Source: Alloascoidea africana (Eukaryota; Ascomycota; Alloascoideomycetes; Alloascoideales; Alloascoideaceae). Taken from it: DNA of 64,000 nt. Shown in pieces: positions 54,472 through 64,000 of the stretch (the stretch's first letter is position 1; every line of letters begins with the position of its first letter). The stretch spans positions 1 through 64,000 of the forward strand of contig JAKTTT010000002.1 in the NCBI GenBank assembly GCA_030581615.1. Reading direction: 5' to 3'. The position numbers were made by a program, and so were the translations under genes. The notes beneath the pieces are model-generated. The model was given only the letters and a program-made list of their open reading frames with translations. It made no database searches and was not told where the DNA came from.

Positions 54472-54894
54472 ATGCCACGAGAGAATCTCCAAGGTCAGTA
54501 CACGATGAGCAATATAGATGACGAGTATGAGCCCGAGCAACTCGCTAGTTTATCGGCATCAGTAGTCCTGTCGCAGATACCATTGGATGTGACAGTATTG
54601 CTGAATAAGTACTCAACGCCTCGCCAGGATAAGGTGTCTGTTAGATTTAAGCCCATTGGGTCAGCACCATTGCTTTCTCGCCAAGTCTACATCATCAGCT
54701 GTAATCAAAAGTTTAGTGTCCTTGTCAAATTCTTGCGAAAGCAACTACGGTATAAGCAATCGGATTCTCTGTTTTGCTACGTGAACTCTTCATTTGCGCC
54801 ATCCTTGGACGAAGTGGTTGGAAACTTGTATGACAACTTTGCAGTTGACAGACAGTTGATCATCACTTATTGTGCGACTGTGGCTTTTGGCTAG
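54472..54894 (+). CDS. ATG12: Ubiquitin-like autophagy conjugation protein Atg12
   Basis: 140 residues (118-129 if an inner Met is used). A disordered N-terminus is followed by a ubiquitin fold: K-V-S-V-R-F-K-P-I-G-S-A-P-L-L, F-S-V-L-V-K-F-L-R-K-Q-L, D-S-L-F-C-Y-V-N-S-S-F-A-P-S-L-D-E and V-G-N-L-Y-D-N-F-A-V-D-R-Q-L-I-I-T-Y. It ends A-F-G with the C-terminal glycine exposed, ready for Atg7/Atg10 and conjugation to Atg5. The Atg12-Atg5-Atg16 complex drives Atg8 lipidation. The M-P-R-E-N start at 54472 or the M-S-N-I-D-D start at 54505 could both be real. Confidence 0.95.
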   Translation: MPRENLQGQYTMSNIDDEYEPEQLASLSASVVLSQIPLDVTVLLNKYSTPRQDKVSVRFKPIGSAPLLSRQVYIISCNQKFSVLVKFLRKQLRYKQSDSLFCYVNSSFAPSLDEVVGNLYDNFAVDRQLIITYCATVAFG

Positions 54895-55369
54895 TACGCA
54901 AAAGCCGAACTCTTTGACGAAAGATATAAACTTTGGCTGTTCAGCCGTGGAAAAGGGGCAGGAGCATTGCTTAAATGAGTGGTCTATAAAAGTCTTCGAT
55001 GACACTATACTCAAGTCTTTCCGAGATTGTTGAAGTCACATTAAACTAATTCATGTTCCAAATAAATAAAAGAGAAAAGTCCTGGCATTTTTCAAGAAGA
55101 ATGAGATATCAGAAGACTCAAATAAAACAACAACACAGATGAGAAGTGCTTGTGGAACAGATGAGCTTGGAATTAAAAGCTCACTGTTGTATTATAAATA
55201 AAAGAAAAAGCCACTTGCTATGACAAAAAGGATGCAATAAAAAAAGCTTTTGAAATCCAAATTTGATGATAATTTTATGAAAATGAAGTCATTTCTGTGA
55301 ATAAAAATTGTTACTGACAAAAGTCCTTTGAAAAGAATTATTGATGTAAAGGGCAGACCGGTTCAGAAA
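54895..55369. other. Convergent 3' spacer
   Basis: 475 bp, AT-rich, no ORF. Confidence 0.45.
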
Positions 55370-56221
55370 TTATGCGTGATTGGTGCTTCCTGTTTTTATC
55401 TCCAAGTTTTTGGGTCTGTTTTTGCTCAAAGTATTTACCGGCGGTGTTGCAATTGCTCTCTGTTTCTTTGATTTAGCGACTGGCTCGTAATTTTCTATTG
55501 CTAATTTTGCAAAAGGGAGTTTGCCATGACGCTGGGATTTAGAAGCCTTCCCTATTTTTGCTCTATAGGGATTTGCAAGCGGAATCTCGATTGGCGTGCA
55601 TCGAGTTGTCTTGGGAAATGACGAAGCCTCTTTATAAGAGGTAACCTTAACGGCGCACTTTTTAATCACTGAAGAGGAAGATGATAATATTACAGATCCA
55701 GAAGAAGATGGCAATGACCCAACTTCAGAATCTTGATTGCTTATTGGATCAAAAACCCTATTATTGTTGGAACTTGAGCTGGTGCTGTAGTTGTCTGAGT
55801 TATCAAGTTCGGTTTCCGAATCATCACTTTCTGAGGAAGAGGTCAGCAAGGAGGAGGAAGAAGAAAGTGATGAGGGGGACGGGGACAAAGTCCATGCGAA
55901 GAATCTGTGAGACTCATCTGATAGACCCTGGATATGTACTTCCTTTGGTTGAAAACGAGTGCCCCATTTGGAGTCCCTCCTGTGGTGGTTACTTCTATTA
56001 ATGGGCTTCCATCTCGTGATCATACTACTACGGTTAAAGTCGTAGCAGCCTTCAGCGTCATCTAGAGGATCTTGCTCGTCGTCTGTGACAAGCTTATCAG
56101 ACAGCAGTGAAGGCTCGTAATTCGAAGAGAGCTCTTCCCAGTTTTCAGGAACTGGTTCGCCAGTTGCTCTAGCAAAGAAACGTTGATAAGGACACTGGGA
56201 CCAATGAGGGTGTCTTTTCAT
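55370..56221 (-). CDS. Unknown 283-residue protein
   Basis: I do not recognise it. The N-terminus (M-K-R-H-P-H-W-S-Q-C-P-Y-Q-R-F-F-A-R-A-T) and G-E-P-V-P-E-N-W-E-E-L look conserved in style and may be a short docking motif. A long Ser/Asp/Asn-rich stretch (about 110-180) is disordered, followed by a basic C-terminus with several Lys/Arg clusters (K-S-K-K-Q-R, K-N-R-P-K-N) that could serve nuclear import. No membrane segment or signal peptide. The frame is long and uninterrupted with an ATG in good context, so it is probably real. Confidence 0.65.
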   Translation of the reverse strand: MKRHPHWSQCPYQRFFARATGEPVPENWEELSSNYEPSLLSDKLVTDDEQDPLDDAEGCYDFNRSSMITRWKPINRSNHHRRDSKWGTRFQPKEVHIQGLSDESHRFFAWTLSPSPSSLSSSSSLLTSSSESDDSETELDNSDNYSTSSSSNNNRVFDPISNQDSEVGSLPSSSGSVILSSSSSVIKKCAVKVTSYKEASSFPKTTRCTPIEIPLANPYRAKIGKASKSQRHGKLPFAKLAIENYEPVAKSKKQRAIATPPVNTLSKNRPKNLEIKTGSTNHA

Positions 56222-57568
56222 TGATCATTAACTTGAAAGACGAACCGAAAGTAAGCGCCGATAGAGAAAATCGTCAAACCCCAGAGCAGATCTAAGTCAA
56301 GATTAGAGATCTAATGTGAGGTAAACCACACCTGTGGAAAAGTGGCTCAAGAGAAGCCAGATACGCACACAGAGGCGAGAAAATGGAGAACCCAAAAGCC
56401 AAAAACAAAAGGGGACAAAATCTGGGACCTGGTACCTATATATACAAGTCCACCTGGATCCTAGAAGACTTCGAAACAGAAACTGCTGTGGCTAGAATCC
56501 GATCCCGTCGGGAGATGCAGAAGTGACATAATGATATTATTCCACCAGCCCTCATGAGTCACCGCCAAATCCGCCCTGACAGTAGCGAATAGAAGCTGGG
56601 AGTGCACTTTCAAGAAAACGTTGTCTCAGTGCCAGTCGCGTGCGAGACGGCGAATTACACATATTTTTGGAGAAAGTGAGCTTTATCAGCCAATTTAGAC
56701 TGTGCAATTTAATCCTCCAATTAGCATCGAAAATCGTCAATTGAATCAGGATCTATGCCCAAGGAAAGTTATGCTGGAGCCTGTCCCAACTCTTCCTGAT
56801 GAACCGTGGGCTTACTGCGAGCGTTTATTCAGACCACTAGAAGCACTGAGCAGCACATGTACAGGAAATGAATATTATAGCTTGGGTCGAGGGAGCGTGC
56901 TCAGATGCCTGCCTTTTGCGTCTACTGTAAGAAAATAAAGATCTTCAACATCCTGAATCTCGATTCGCAAGATCGTACCAAAACACAAATACGCTCTTAG
57001 ATTTCAAGACAAGATCCTAAGCGGGGTCAATATGCCATCCTGATTCTCATCCACAGATGGTACATATTCCCTAATGCTACTTTCACCTCTAAGTCTCACG
57101 TTGAGCGTTGGGAAACCTCACCGTGGTCGTAAAAGAGGTGATCGTCTAACCCGCTAGTTTCGAAAACAGCTGAAAAGCACAGGGTCATACAGCCTGTGTA
57201 AGCTCAGGAAGGGCGAAACCAACTAAATCAATAAGAACAGTACACCACCTGGGTCATCACAAGAGAAAATAAACGGGTGATCATCATGAAAGCTTTGGGA
57301 AGCTGTGACCACTCTCAGCGTAACCAGTCGATGTATATTTTGTGAGAATAAATCTATCTACACAGCCAAGTATTAAAGAATTCCAACTACTTTTGATTAT
57401 CAGTTTCTTTCTGTGGATGATACCAGAGGAAAACTCGTGGAGAAGGCTTACCCGGCCTAGTGGTCTCTCTTCACTTTTTTTTTTCTCAGAGTACTACAGA
57501 TCTAGTTGTGACGCGATATTGTTATGTTAACACCTGCTTTTTCTCAATAACGGGCAAATGCACTAATA
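56222..57568. other. Divergent promoter region of the 283-residue protein gene and NUP1
   Basis: 1.35 kb. A 78-codon plus frame at 56702-56938 (L-E-P-V-P-T-L-P-D-E-P-W-A-Y-C) has plausible composition but no recognised relatives. Nothing else found. Confidence 0.4.
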
Positions 57569-60500
57569 ATGATGAATAAATCTCATATATTTTCTTCGGA
57601 TGTTACTGGAGACACAGATGGCCGTCCCAAGCTTATCCCTAGGCTGTCTAAGCGTGGTGGCCCCGCGCTACTGACCAGAATGAAGTCCACCCTATCACGG
57701 TTTCTATCATATGGTTTAACAGAAACTAGCAATACGACAGAAAATGTGAATGTTAATAATGATACCGACAAATACAAACAATCTTCAACATCATCTAAGC
57801 CCGAGGATAATGATGGATTGCCGTTACCAAATGATGACCCTGTATTACCATCCTTGAGCCCATCTGAATACAAAAGTACTTCTGAATCTAAGTAAGTTTT
57901 TATCATCATTTTTATTTATTGAAGTTCAGTTCTAACCTAGTTTTTTCAGGTTTAAGCAAAATTCCGCAATAACATGGAATTCTCGAGATCCTATTTCCAT
58001 AATAAATGCATATAGAACAGCGTTAATGTTAAATGACCAGAAAACAGCAGCGCAAGTTGCAAAGAGCAGCAATTTTACAAATGGGTCGTCCAAGTCAGAG
58101 AGCTCAGGAACTATTCGAAATGAGTATTTGGGAGACAGACCACTCGAACAGAAACGCAGGAGAAAGTTGAGCATATCTAGTCCTTCCTTACAGAGCACGA
58201 CTAGCCAGCCAGCAAAGAGGAGAAAAGGCGAAAACAGAAAGAATATATCACCTATCCAAGAAAAACGAAAAAGACGGACAAGCAATCCGAATTCTCCTCA
58301 CACAGAAAAGCAGGTCACGAACAAAAGACGGAAGGGGAGCTCTCCTCAATATTCTGTAGGTGCCGAACAAACTACTAATAGAGTCATTAAACCTTCAGTC
58401 CGTTACGTGGAACATACAACTCAAACCCAAACTGTTCCAATATTTAGGAAACGAGTGTCAAAGATATCAAATGATGTGTTTGAAGGTAGAGAGGGCGGAA
58501 GAGGTTTCTTTTCAGGAGTCTTTCTTTATGATTCGGATGACGAGGATCAGGAAGATACAAAAGCGGTTGAACAGAACATCACCAATGGTACTACAACACC
58601 TTTGAAAGAGTCCAAGAATGGGCTATCACAGGGAAATTCAGTTACAAATCCCAGCATCAAGAAGCTATTCAATAGACCTTCGACAAGCGAATTTGCCCTT
58701 CTGAAAAAGAATCAAGCTAAGAAGGACGAAACTTCTGACAAACTCAATAACCTTTCCAAACTTGCTGAGACACAATCTGGTAGCATTTCCAAGCCAACGC
58801 CACTTGTACAAGATGTTAATACCGATAAAGACGTACTGATTGTCCATGAATCATCACCCAAAAATGAAAAATCTATTAAATTTGGCCCAAGTTCCGTATT
58901 CAACTTTGGAGTTCCTGAACGCGATCCATCCCAGGAAAAGCCATCAAATAATAATATCGACGAAGGTAAAAAACCCTCTCCCGCCTTTAATTTTGGTAAA
59001 GCGATAACGACAGCGCCAGTAGAGTCGGAGAAAGCTAATGACAACAAAGGTTTTAGTTTTGGTGATGGTACTAAAGCCACTGCTTCAAATCTTTCTCCAG
59101 CTAAAGCTTTTACCGTCCAGAAGCCTTCAGAAGCGTCCAAGGTCACACTCTCATTTGGGGGAAATGCGAATGGTCAAATTGAAAAAGCTAAGCCTACCTT
59201 CAACTTTGGTAATACAAAGCCGTTAGATACAGCGGGTTCTAAGACTGGATTTAATTTTGGAGCAGCAAAAAAGACGGAGGAAAATAAAACATCAGACCTG
59301 AACAGAGGCGACACAAGCTCAGAAGAAAAACCGAAGCCAATCTTCTCTTTTGGGGCAAAGCCACTAGAAACATCAAAAGAAAATGACGAGGGAAAAGAGG
59401 CAAATAAAGACAAGCAAGAACAAAAACCCTTCAGTTTTGGAGGAACCATTTCAAAGCCATCGTCAATTTCTGGGAGTTCGGATGCCAAAGAACCACCTAA
59501 ACCAAGTTTCAACTTTGGCGGTACCAGCGGCCAAGATAATAGTGCTTTGAAATCTACTCTAAGCTTTTCCTTCGGACAAGAAAAAACGGATAGCCAAAAG
59601 GAAAAAATTGAAAACACAAAGGCAAAAGTAAAGACGCCAGGGTTTTCTTTTCCCAGTAGTCATGATTCTAAAGAAGTAAATAAATCTTCTACTTCATCCG
59701 TCTTTGGCTCCGGTCTTTCATCCATTGGTAAGAAGAGATCGAACTCAGGCGAGGAAGAGGATGCCTCTGGCGCTCCAAAAAAGCCAGCTTTTGTGTTTGG
59801 CTCTTCAATGACTGATGGTTCCTCTGGACCAAGTTCTCAACCCAGCACCACAAAACCCATCATTAACTTTCAAAGTGGACCTACTGCTCCAAGTTCTGAT
59901 TCAAATTTGTTCTCTGGTTTGGCTAAACCAGCACAAGCTTTCTCCTTTGGTGGAACAACAAATTCTTTGGCCCCTAAAGCTGGTGCTGAGGTCGCTGCAC
60001 CGGGAATGTCGGGCATGTTTTCAATTGGAAATGGCCAGAAAGACAATTCCTCTACCTCTTCATCAGCCACCATTGCAAATAGGCCAAAATTTGCATTGCC
60101 CAAGAAGAAATTAGCCCAATCTTCAGTCAATGCTAGCACACCGTTAACATTTGGTGCCACGGACCCTCCTTCAACAAACACAAATGTTACTTTTGGGCAG
60201 AACTCTGCGATTAATAGCACCTCTGGCAGTGGCAATGGCTTTTCTACTGGTCCCAATTTCTCCTCCACTCCTTTAAGTACACCTAAACCGTCTAATGTTT
60301 TCAACTTTGGGGGAAATAATACAACCAATGGAGCTTCCTCAGCTCCATTTTCTCAGACGCCACAGCAACAACAGCCATTTGGAGGAATGGGAAGCACTCA
60401 GAGTAAACCTACTGTAAACTTCAACTTTGGAGGCGGTTCAAGCACGCCCACTTTTTCAAAGCCAAGCGCCCCTTCTTTTAATTTCAGCAATGGTGGCAGT

Positions 60501-60767
60501 TCTGGACAACCAGACCCAGCCTCCGTGTTTGGGTTTGGCGGGGGTCAACAACAGCAACAAGCTGGAGGCATGTTTGGGCAATCAACAAACCCTTCCATAC
60601 CGGTTTTTGGTGGAGCTCCTTCAACTCCAGCATTTGGACAGGCCCAACAAGCTACTCCGCAACAAAACAACATATTTGCGGCTGGACTGAGTTCTCACAA
60701 TACTATGACAACTCCGTCAGGAAGGAAGATTGCTCCAATGAGGGGGCGGTTGCATCGACGAAGGTAA
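57569..60767 (+). CDS. NUP1: FxFG nucleoporin Nup1-like
   Basis: Exons 57569-57891 and 57950-60767 give 1046 residues (yeast Nup1 is 1076). The N-terminal region has an amphipathic, basic segment (L-L-T-R-M-K-S-T-L-S-R-F-L) that could bind the inner nuclear membrane. Lys/Arg-rich stretches around 160-230 look like nuclear import signals. From about residue 400 there are some 25 F-x-F-G repeats (F-N-F-G, F-S-F-G, F-V-F-G) in Ser/Lys/Thr spacers. The C-terminus S-G-R-K-I-A-P-M-R-G-R-L parallels the Nup1 end N-R-K-I-A-R-M-R. The intron (58 nt) has donor GTAAGT, branch TCTAACC and acceptor TTCAG. A last intron may exist after 60765, which would change only the final residues. Confidence 0.9.
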
Positions 60768-61469
60768 AAATTCATGTCCCTTGGTCTTTCCATTTATTTT
60801 TTTTCACATTTTTCTTATTAGGAAATTCAGGATCGGAAATTAGTTTTGATTCTAAGAACTATTTCAAAGATTTGGGTAAAACCTGGAATGGAGTTAAAAA
60901 CTTCACCAGTATTTATGAGATATAAAGAAAAAAACAAGAAAAGCTTCATTCATGCTTTTTTTGTTTCATACAGAAAAAAAAGTGAAAGTGATGCACATTT
61001 AGTTGAAATAATAAAAGATAAGAACAAGAAAAGCATCCTCAAGATTTTAGAGTGATTGTACTAGTATATGTAAAGATTGCAAAATTTAGTTACTATTATT
61101 TTCCTCCTCCTATCTACTATATTGAGTGAAAATTTAGGAGTTAGTAATAATGAACCTGAACCTTTCCTTAGATCCAAGGCAGTAATTCCAGATATCTAAG
61201 ATAGACTATGTGGACTGGACTTGACCATTAATTTTGCTATATAAACTTAAAAGAGAAGCATAAAGAGTGCCTATGGGTGGTGAGTATATGTAAAATGCAA
61301 TATGAACAGGTTTAAGGTCAAAAGTATGGTAAGGAAACTGAAAAGCAGTAAAATTCAATTCGTTCGTAACTTAACACAAAGTAAGGCAAAGAGAAAAAAA
61401 AAAGAGCGTTGTAATTCTTTTGTTAGGCTGATTTGTCGGTGGGAAATTATGGATCTCGCCTAATGGTGC
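60768..61469. other. Convergent 3' spacer with repeated A-rich segments
   Basis: 702 bp, very AT-rich. AACAAGAAAAGC occurs twice (near 60931 and 61023), but a 69-codon frame here looks like chance. Confidence 0.4.
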
Positions 61470-64000
61470 TCAGCTAAATAACTTGAAAGCATACTGACTG
61501 CTGTTATGTGCTAGCACTTTCCTCGTCATTCGCCTAGGCGAGTTGTCAACTGGTGGCAGGGGAAACTGAGGAGCAACCACATTTGTAGTTGGATTAGCGA
61601 GACTTTCATCTCCATCTTCCATCACTACACTTGGACTATGATCTTGATTTAAAGGTTGAGCAGCTGCTTGATTATAAATGAGTGGGATTTCCGGTAATTG
61701 AGGGTTCGCATGAAGTTCAAACTCATCTTCAAACGGAACAGATTGAACTCTTCTTGGTTTTGTGCTAAACATGTCATGCGCTTGCCTTTTAGGCACATCT
61801 TCTCTAGAAGAAAGCTCCAGTTCTTCATGGACCGGTGGCAATGGAGGCAATGATTTATTAAAGTCAACTACCTCCAGAGGATTATCATCTCTTGAAAACT
61901 TGCGTGATTTTATTCTCGATCTCGAATTTGATGAGATTGCGGACGGTTGTGGAAAGAGTCTTTGACCACTGTATACAGGCTGACCACTGATTCGGGGAAG
62001 AACATTTTGACGAGGACGATAAAGACCAAAAGGACCAACTTCTGTGCTAATCTCGGGTCTTGCAAGAAGATCGTAGGTGGTATTTCGTCTTGGGTTTGTT
62101 GCGCTAGTTTCGCTACTGTTTAATGAACTCTCATCATCACCGCTCAATCTCTTCAGTTCTTCGTTTATTCTTTTTAGTTCTTCACTATAATTGGGGAACA
62201 TAAACCTTTTTCCTTCTTCTCTGAAGAGGGGCGGCACATGGGTTTGTTCTTCCCCAGTGAAAGGTCGAGGCTCTGGTTCCTCCTCCTGTTGTCGCTGCTG
62301 AGCTTGTTTCTTTCTATCTTCTATGCGACCTAGCTCACTAGCCAATGCCCTTCCTATCTCGCTGCTGGTCAATCTATCTCCTTGCTTACTGAAAAAGCTG
62401 CTTCTACCATTTTCACCAATGTACCTTAGATCGGGCGTCAATTGTGCATAGGCATGGTTTATCAAAGCGGGCCGTAAACGATCGCTTCTGGTTGAGTTTG
62501 CCATTTTGTTATTATCGTCATCTTTTCCACTAAAAGAAGGATGATCACGAAAGTTTCTGGATAATGACGCACTAGGAGAAGGTTCAGAATATGATGACTT
62601 TACAAGAATTCCAGACTCATTTAAAGCTGGCAAAACTGGAGGTATAGTCATTGATGTAGGAGAATAGGATTGACTTGTAACTCGACTAAATTCACAGTCG
62701 ATGTCATTTGCGTCCGCAATGCTTGTTTGGGATGGTGACTTCAAATTTAACTCACTAGATTCTCTGGAGAATGTCTCTATCGGAAGTTGGAAAAGCTCAG
62801 ATCCTGTACTGGTTCTTGAGCTAGAATTAGAATGTTGAGAAGAACCTGACACACTGGCGTATTCGCCTCGATTTTGGTCAGAACGGCTCATTGCTCCAGA
62901 GTCAGAGGACTGTAAAGAGTTATGATCTGAACCATGAACAGTTGATTGACTAGCAATAGATTCTTCATTAAGTTGAATAGAACCCTCTTCATGATTTTCG
63001 TTCTTGAAATCACAACTTTCTATTTTCTCATCGTTCAGGTTATTTGATTGCATACTTGCTAATTCATCACTATCCTCGTGATCTATCGTCTCTGTAGCCG
63101 TACATTCAGTTGATTCTGGTTCCGGTTCTCTCTGGCCTTCCGCAACCTCAGACATTCTACTATTCAAGGATGTAAAAGGGCCACGGGCCGAAAAATCAGA
63201 AGACGTTGGTTTGAAAAGAGAGCTTCCCCCATAACTGATGTAAAGAGAACGAAGCTGGAAATCATCTAAAACACTTCCACCAAGAGAAGCAGCGGCATCC
63301 TGCGAGTTTAGTGTATTCAAACCTCCCTTGCTGCTTCCCGCTGTGGTAGAAAAACGAGATTTGGCACTTTTGAATGACGACGATTTGCCACTAGACCCCA
63401 GCATTTCTGAGGTCCTTAACATAGAAGATGATACACTTTTCCCTGCTGGACCTCGCGTCACAACACTCGAGGTTGAAGACGTAAAGTCGATCTCTGGCTC
63501 TGACTCAATAGTAGATGGTACGTCATTGCCTGATTTACTGTTCATAAACTGAGAAACGGTGTTTTCACTCGCAATGGAAGCTGAACGTAGAGAATCTGAA
63601 CTTTTGCTACTCAACTTTGAGTTCGTATTTCGGTACTCCTCAGTATTATCCATTGATTTTGAAGCTGACCAATGTAAACTTTCCGTATGCTGAGAACCAG
63701 TGATACAAGAGCAGCAGGTGCTGCAACATGTTCCGCTGAATTCTGATTCTGTCAAGTCTTTTGCATAATAAGATTCAGAAGGTTTTGGTGACTTGTGAAC
63801 CGAGCAGTGCATAGAAGAGTCAGCCCCAGAAGCTGCCAAACCAGATTTGCGAAATTTTGAATTCGTGAATTGAGATAACTTTGAACTTTGAAATGGTGAG
63901 GACTTTGTGACTAATTTTGATCTGGAATTAGAATCTGATTTGGTTGAATAAATAGAATTTTTGATACTATTTTGAAAAGACGAATTCAACTGTCCCTTCG
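61470..64000 (-). CDS. Serine-rich unknown protein, N-terminus beyond the window
   Basis: The frame is open past the right edge, so at least 842 residues are visible and the start is missing. It is very Ser/Glu/Asn-rich and probably disordered. A cysteine cluster (C-C-S-T-C-C-S-C) appears near the visible N-terminus. Further on are a short Q-rich helix (K-K-Q-A-Q-Q-R-Q-Q-E-E-E) and a helical E-E-L-K-R-I-N-E-E-L-K-R-L. Proline motifs follow: S-L-P-P-L-P-P-V, an SH3-type site, and Q-F-P-L-P-P-V. The C-terminal M-T-R-K-V-L-A-H-N-S-S-Q-Y is basic. I know no family with this plan; cortical or cytoskeletal scaffold proteins of yeast often look like this. Confidence 0.75.
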   Translation of the reverse strand, partial: KGQLNSSFQNSIKNSIYSTKSDSNSRSKLVTKSSPFQSSKLSQFTNSKFRKSGLAASGADSSMHCSVHKSPKPSESYYAKDLTESEFSGTCCSTCCSCITGSQHTESLHWSASKSMDNTEEYRNTNSKLSSKSSDSLRSASIASENTVSQFMNSKSGNDVPSTIESEPEIDFTSSTSSVVTRGPAGKSVSSSMLRTSEMLGSSGKSSSFKSAKSRFSTTAGSSKGGLNTLNSQDAAASLGGSVLDDFQLRSLYISYGGSSLFKPTSSDFSARGPFTSLNSRMSEVAEGQREPEPESTECTATETIDHEDSDELASMQSNNLNDEKIESCDFKNENHEEGSIQLNEESIASQSTVHGSDHNSLQSSDSGAMSRSDQNRGEYASVSGSSQHSNSSSRTSTGSELFQLPIETFSRESSELNLKSPSQTSIADANDIDCEFSRVTSQSYSPTSMTIPPVLPALNESGILVKSSYSEPSPSASLSRNFRDHPSFSGKDDDNNKMANSTRSDRLRPALINHAYAQLTPDLRYIGENGRSSFFSKQGDRLTSSEIGRALASELGRIEDRKKQAQQRQQEEEPEPRPFTGEEQTHVPPLFREEGKRFMFPNYSEELKRINEELKRLSGDDESSLNSSETSATNPRRNTTYDLLARPEISTEVGPFGLYRPRQNVLPRISGQPVYSGQRLFPQPSAISSNSRSRIKSRKFSRDDNPLEVVDFNKSLPPLPPVHEELELSSREDVPKRQAHDMFSTKPRRVQSVPFEDEFELHANPQLPEIPLIYNQAAAQPLNQDHSPSVVMEDGDESLANPTTNVVAPQFPLPPVDNSPRRMTRKVLAHNSSQYAFKLFS

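Overview
The window looks like chromosomal DNA of a budding yeast (Saccharomycotina) from a branch that kept many introns. Reasons: Saccharomycotina-type proteins (FG nucleoporin Nup1, septin Cdc11, THI5-type pyrimidine synthase, Hsp30/Mrh1 opsin-like protein), 26 short introns modelled in 11 genes with GTAWGT-like donors and CTAAC/TACTAAC-like branch points, and an intron-bearing tRNA-Lys(CUU). CTG codons fall at conserved leucines in pyruvate kinase, Cdc11 and Thi5, so this is not a CUG-Ser yeast. The species cannot be named from the sequence alone; an intron-rich early-diverging lineage is an inference.

Layout. 0-1.3 kb: the 3' end of a Ty3/gypsy-like LTR element with its 3' LTR lying against a tRNA-Lys gene. 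2.9-3.8 kb: a DPB3/POLE4-like histone-fold gene. 6.7-7.5 kb: a secreted expansin-like (DPBB) protein. 9.9-10.4 kb: a four-exon ECM15 made only of short exons. 10.6-16.8 kb, minus strand: RMD1 (six exons), NHP10 (INO80 HMG subunit), GIM4/prefoldin 2 and a five-exon DHA1 transporter. 17.9-18.8 kb: an opsin-like stress protein with a heat-shock-type promoter. 20.0-23.9 kb: CDC11 and ZRT3. 25.6-30.8 kb: a GPI-type wall protein, a 581-residue unknown protein, YOP1 and a CAP/PRY protein. 33.4-38.2 kb: a divergent Hsp20-like protein, then 6-phosphofructo-2-kinase and pyruvate kinase head to head. 39.0-42.1 kb: THI5 and a THI7-like thiamine permease, tail to tail. 45.4-47.1 kb: ITR1-type inositol transporter. 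49.7-52.6 kb: JLP1 sulfonate dioxygenase and TED1. 54.5-64 kb: ATG12, an unknown protein, NUP1 and a serine-rich unknown running off the right edge.

Gene logic. PFK26 and CDC19 share one 281-bp promoter interval, linking a producer of the glycolytic activator fructose-2,6-bisphosphate with the last glycolytic enzyme. THI5 and the THI7-like permease pair thiamine precursor synthesis with uptake. The rest are unrelated housekeeping and surface genes.

The gaps between genes are long (up to 3.3 kb), and several hold degenerate or orphan coding-like frames. I found no gene cluster that I would call a new biological system. The most useful results are the exon reconstructions, the non-catalytic bisphosphatase half of PFK26, the two paired-gene arrangements, a clustered GTGGGG motif set near ITR1, and a tandem repeat built from the LTR border.
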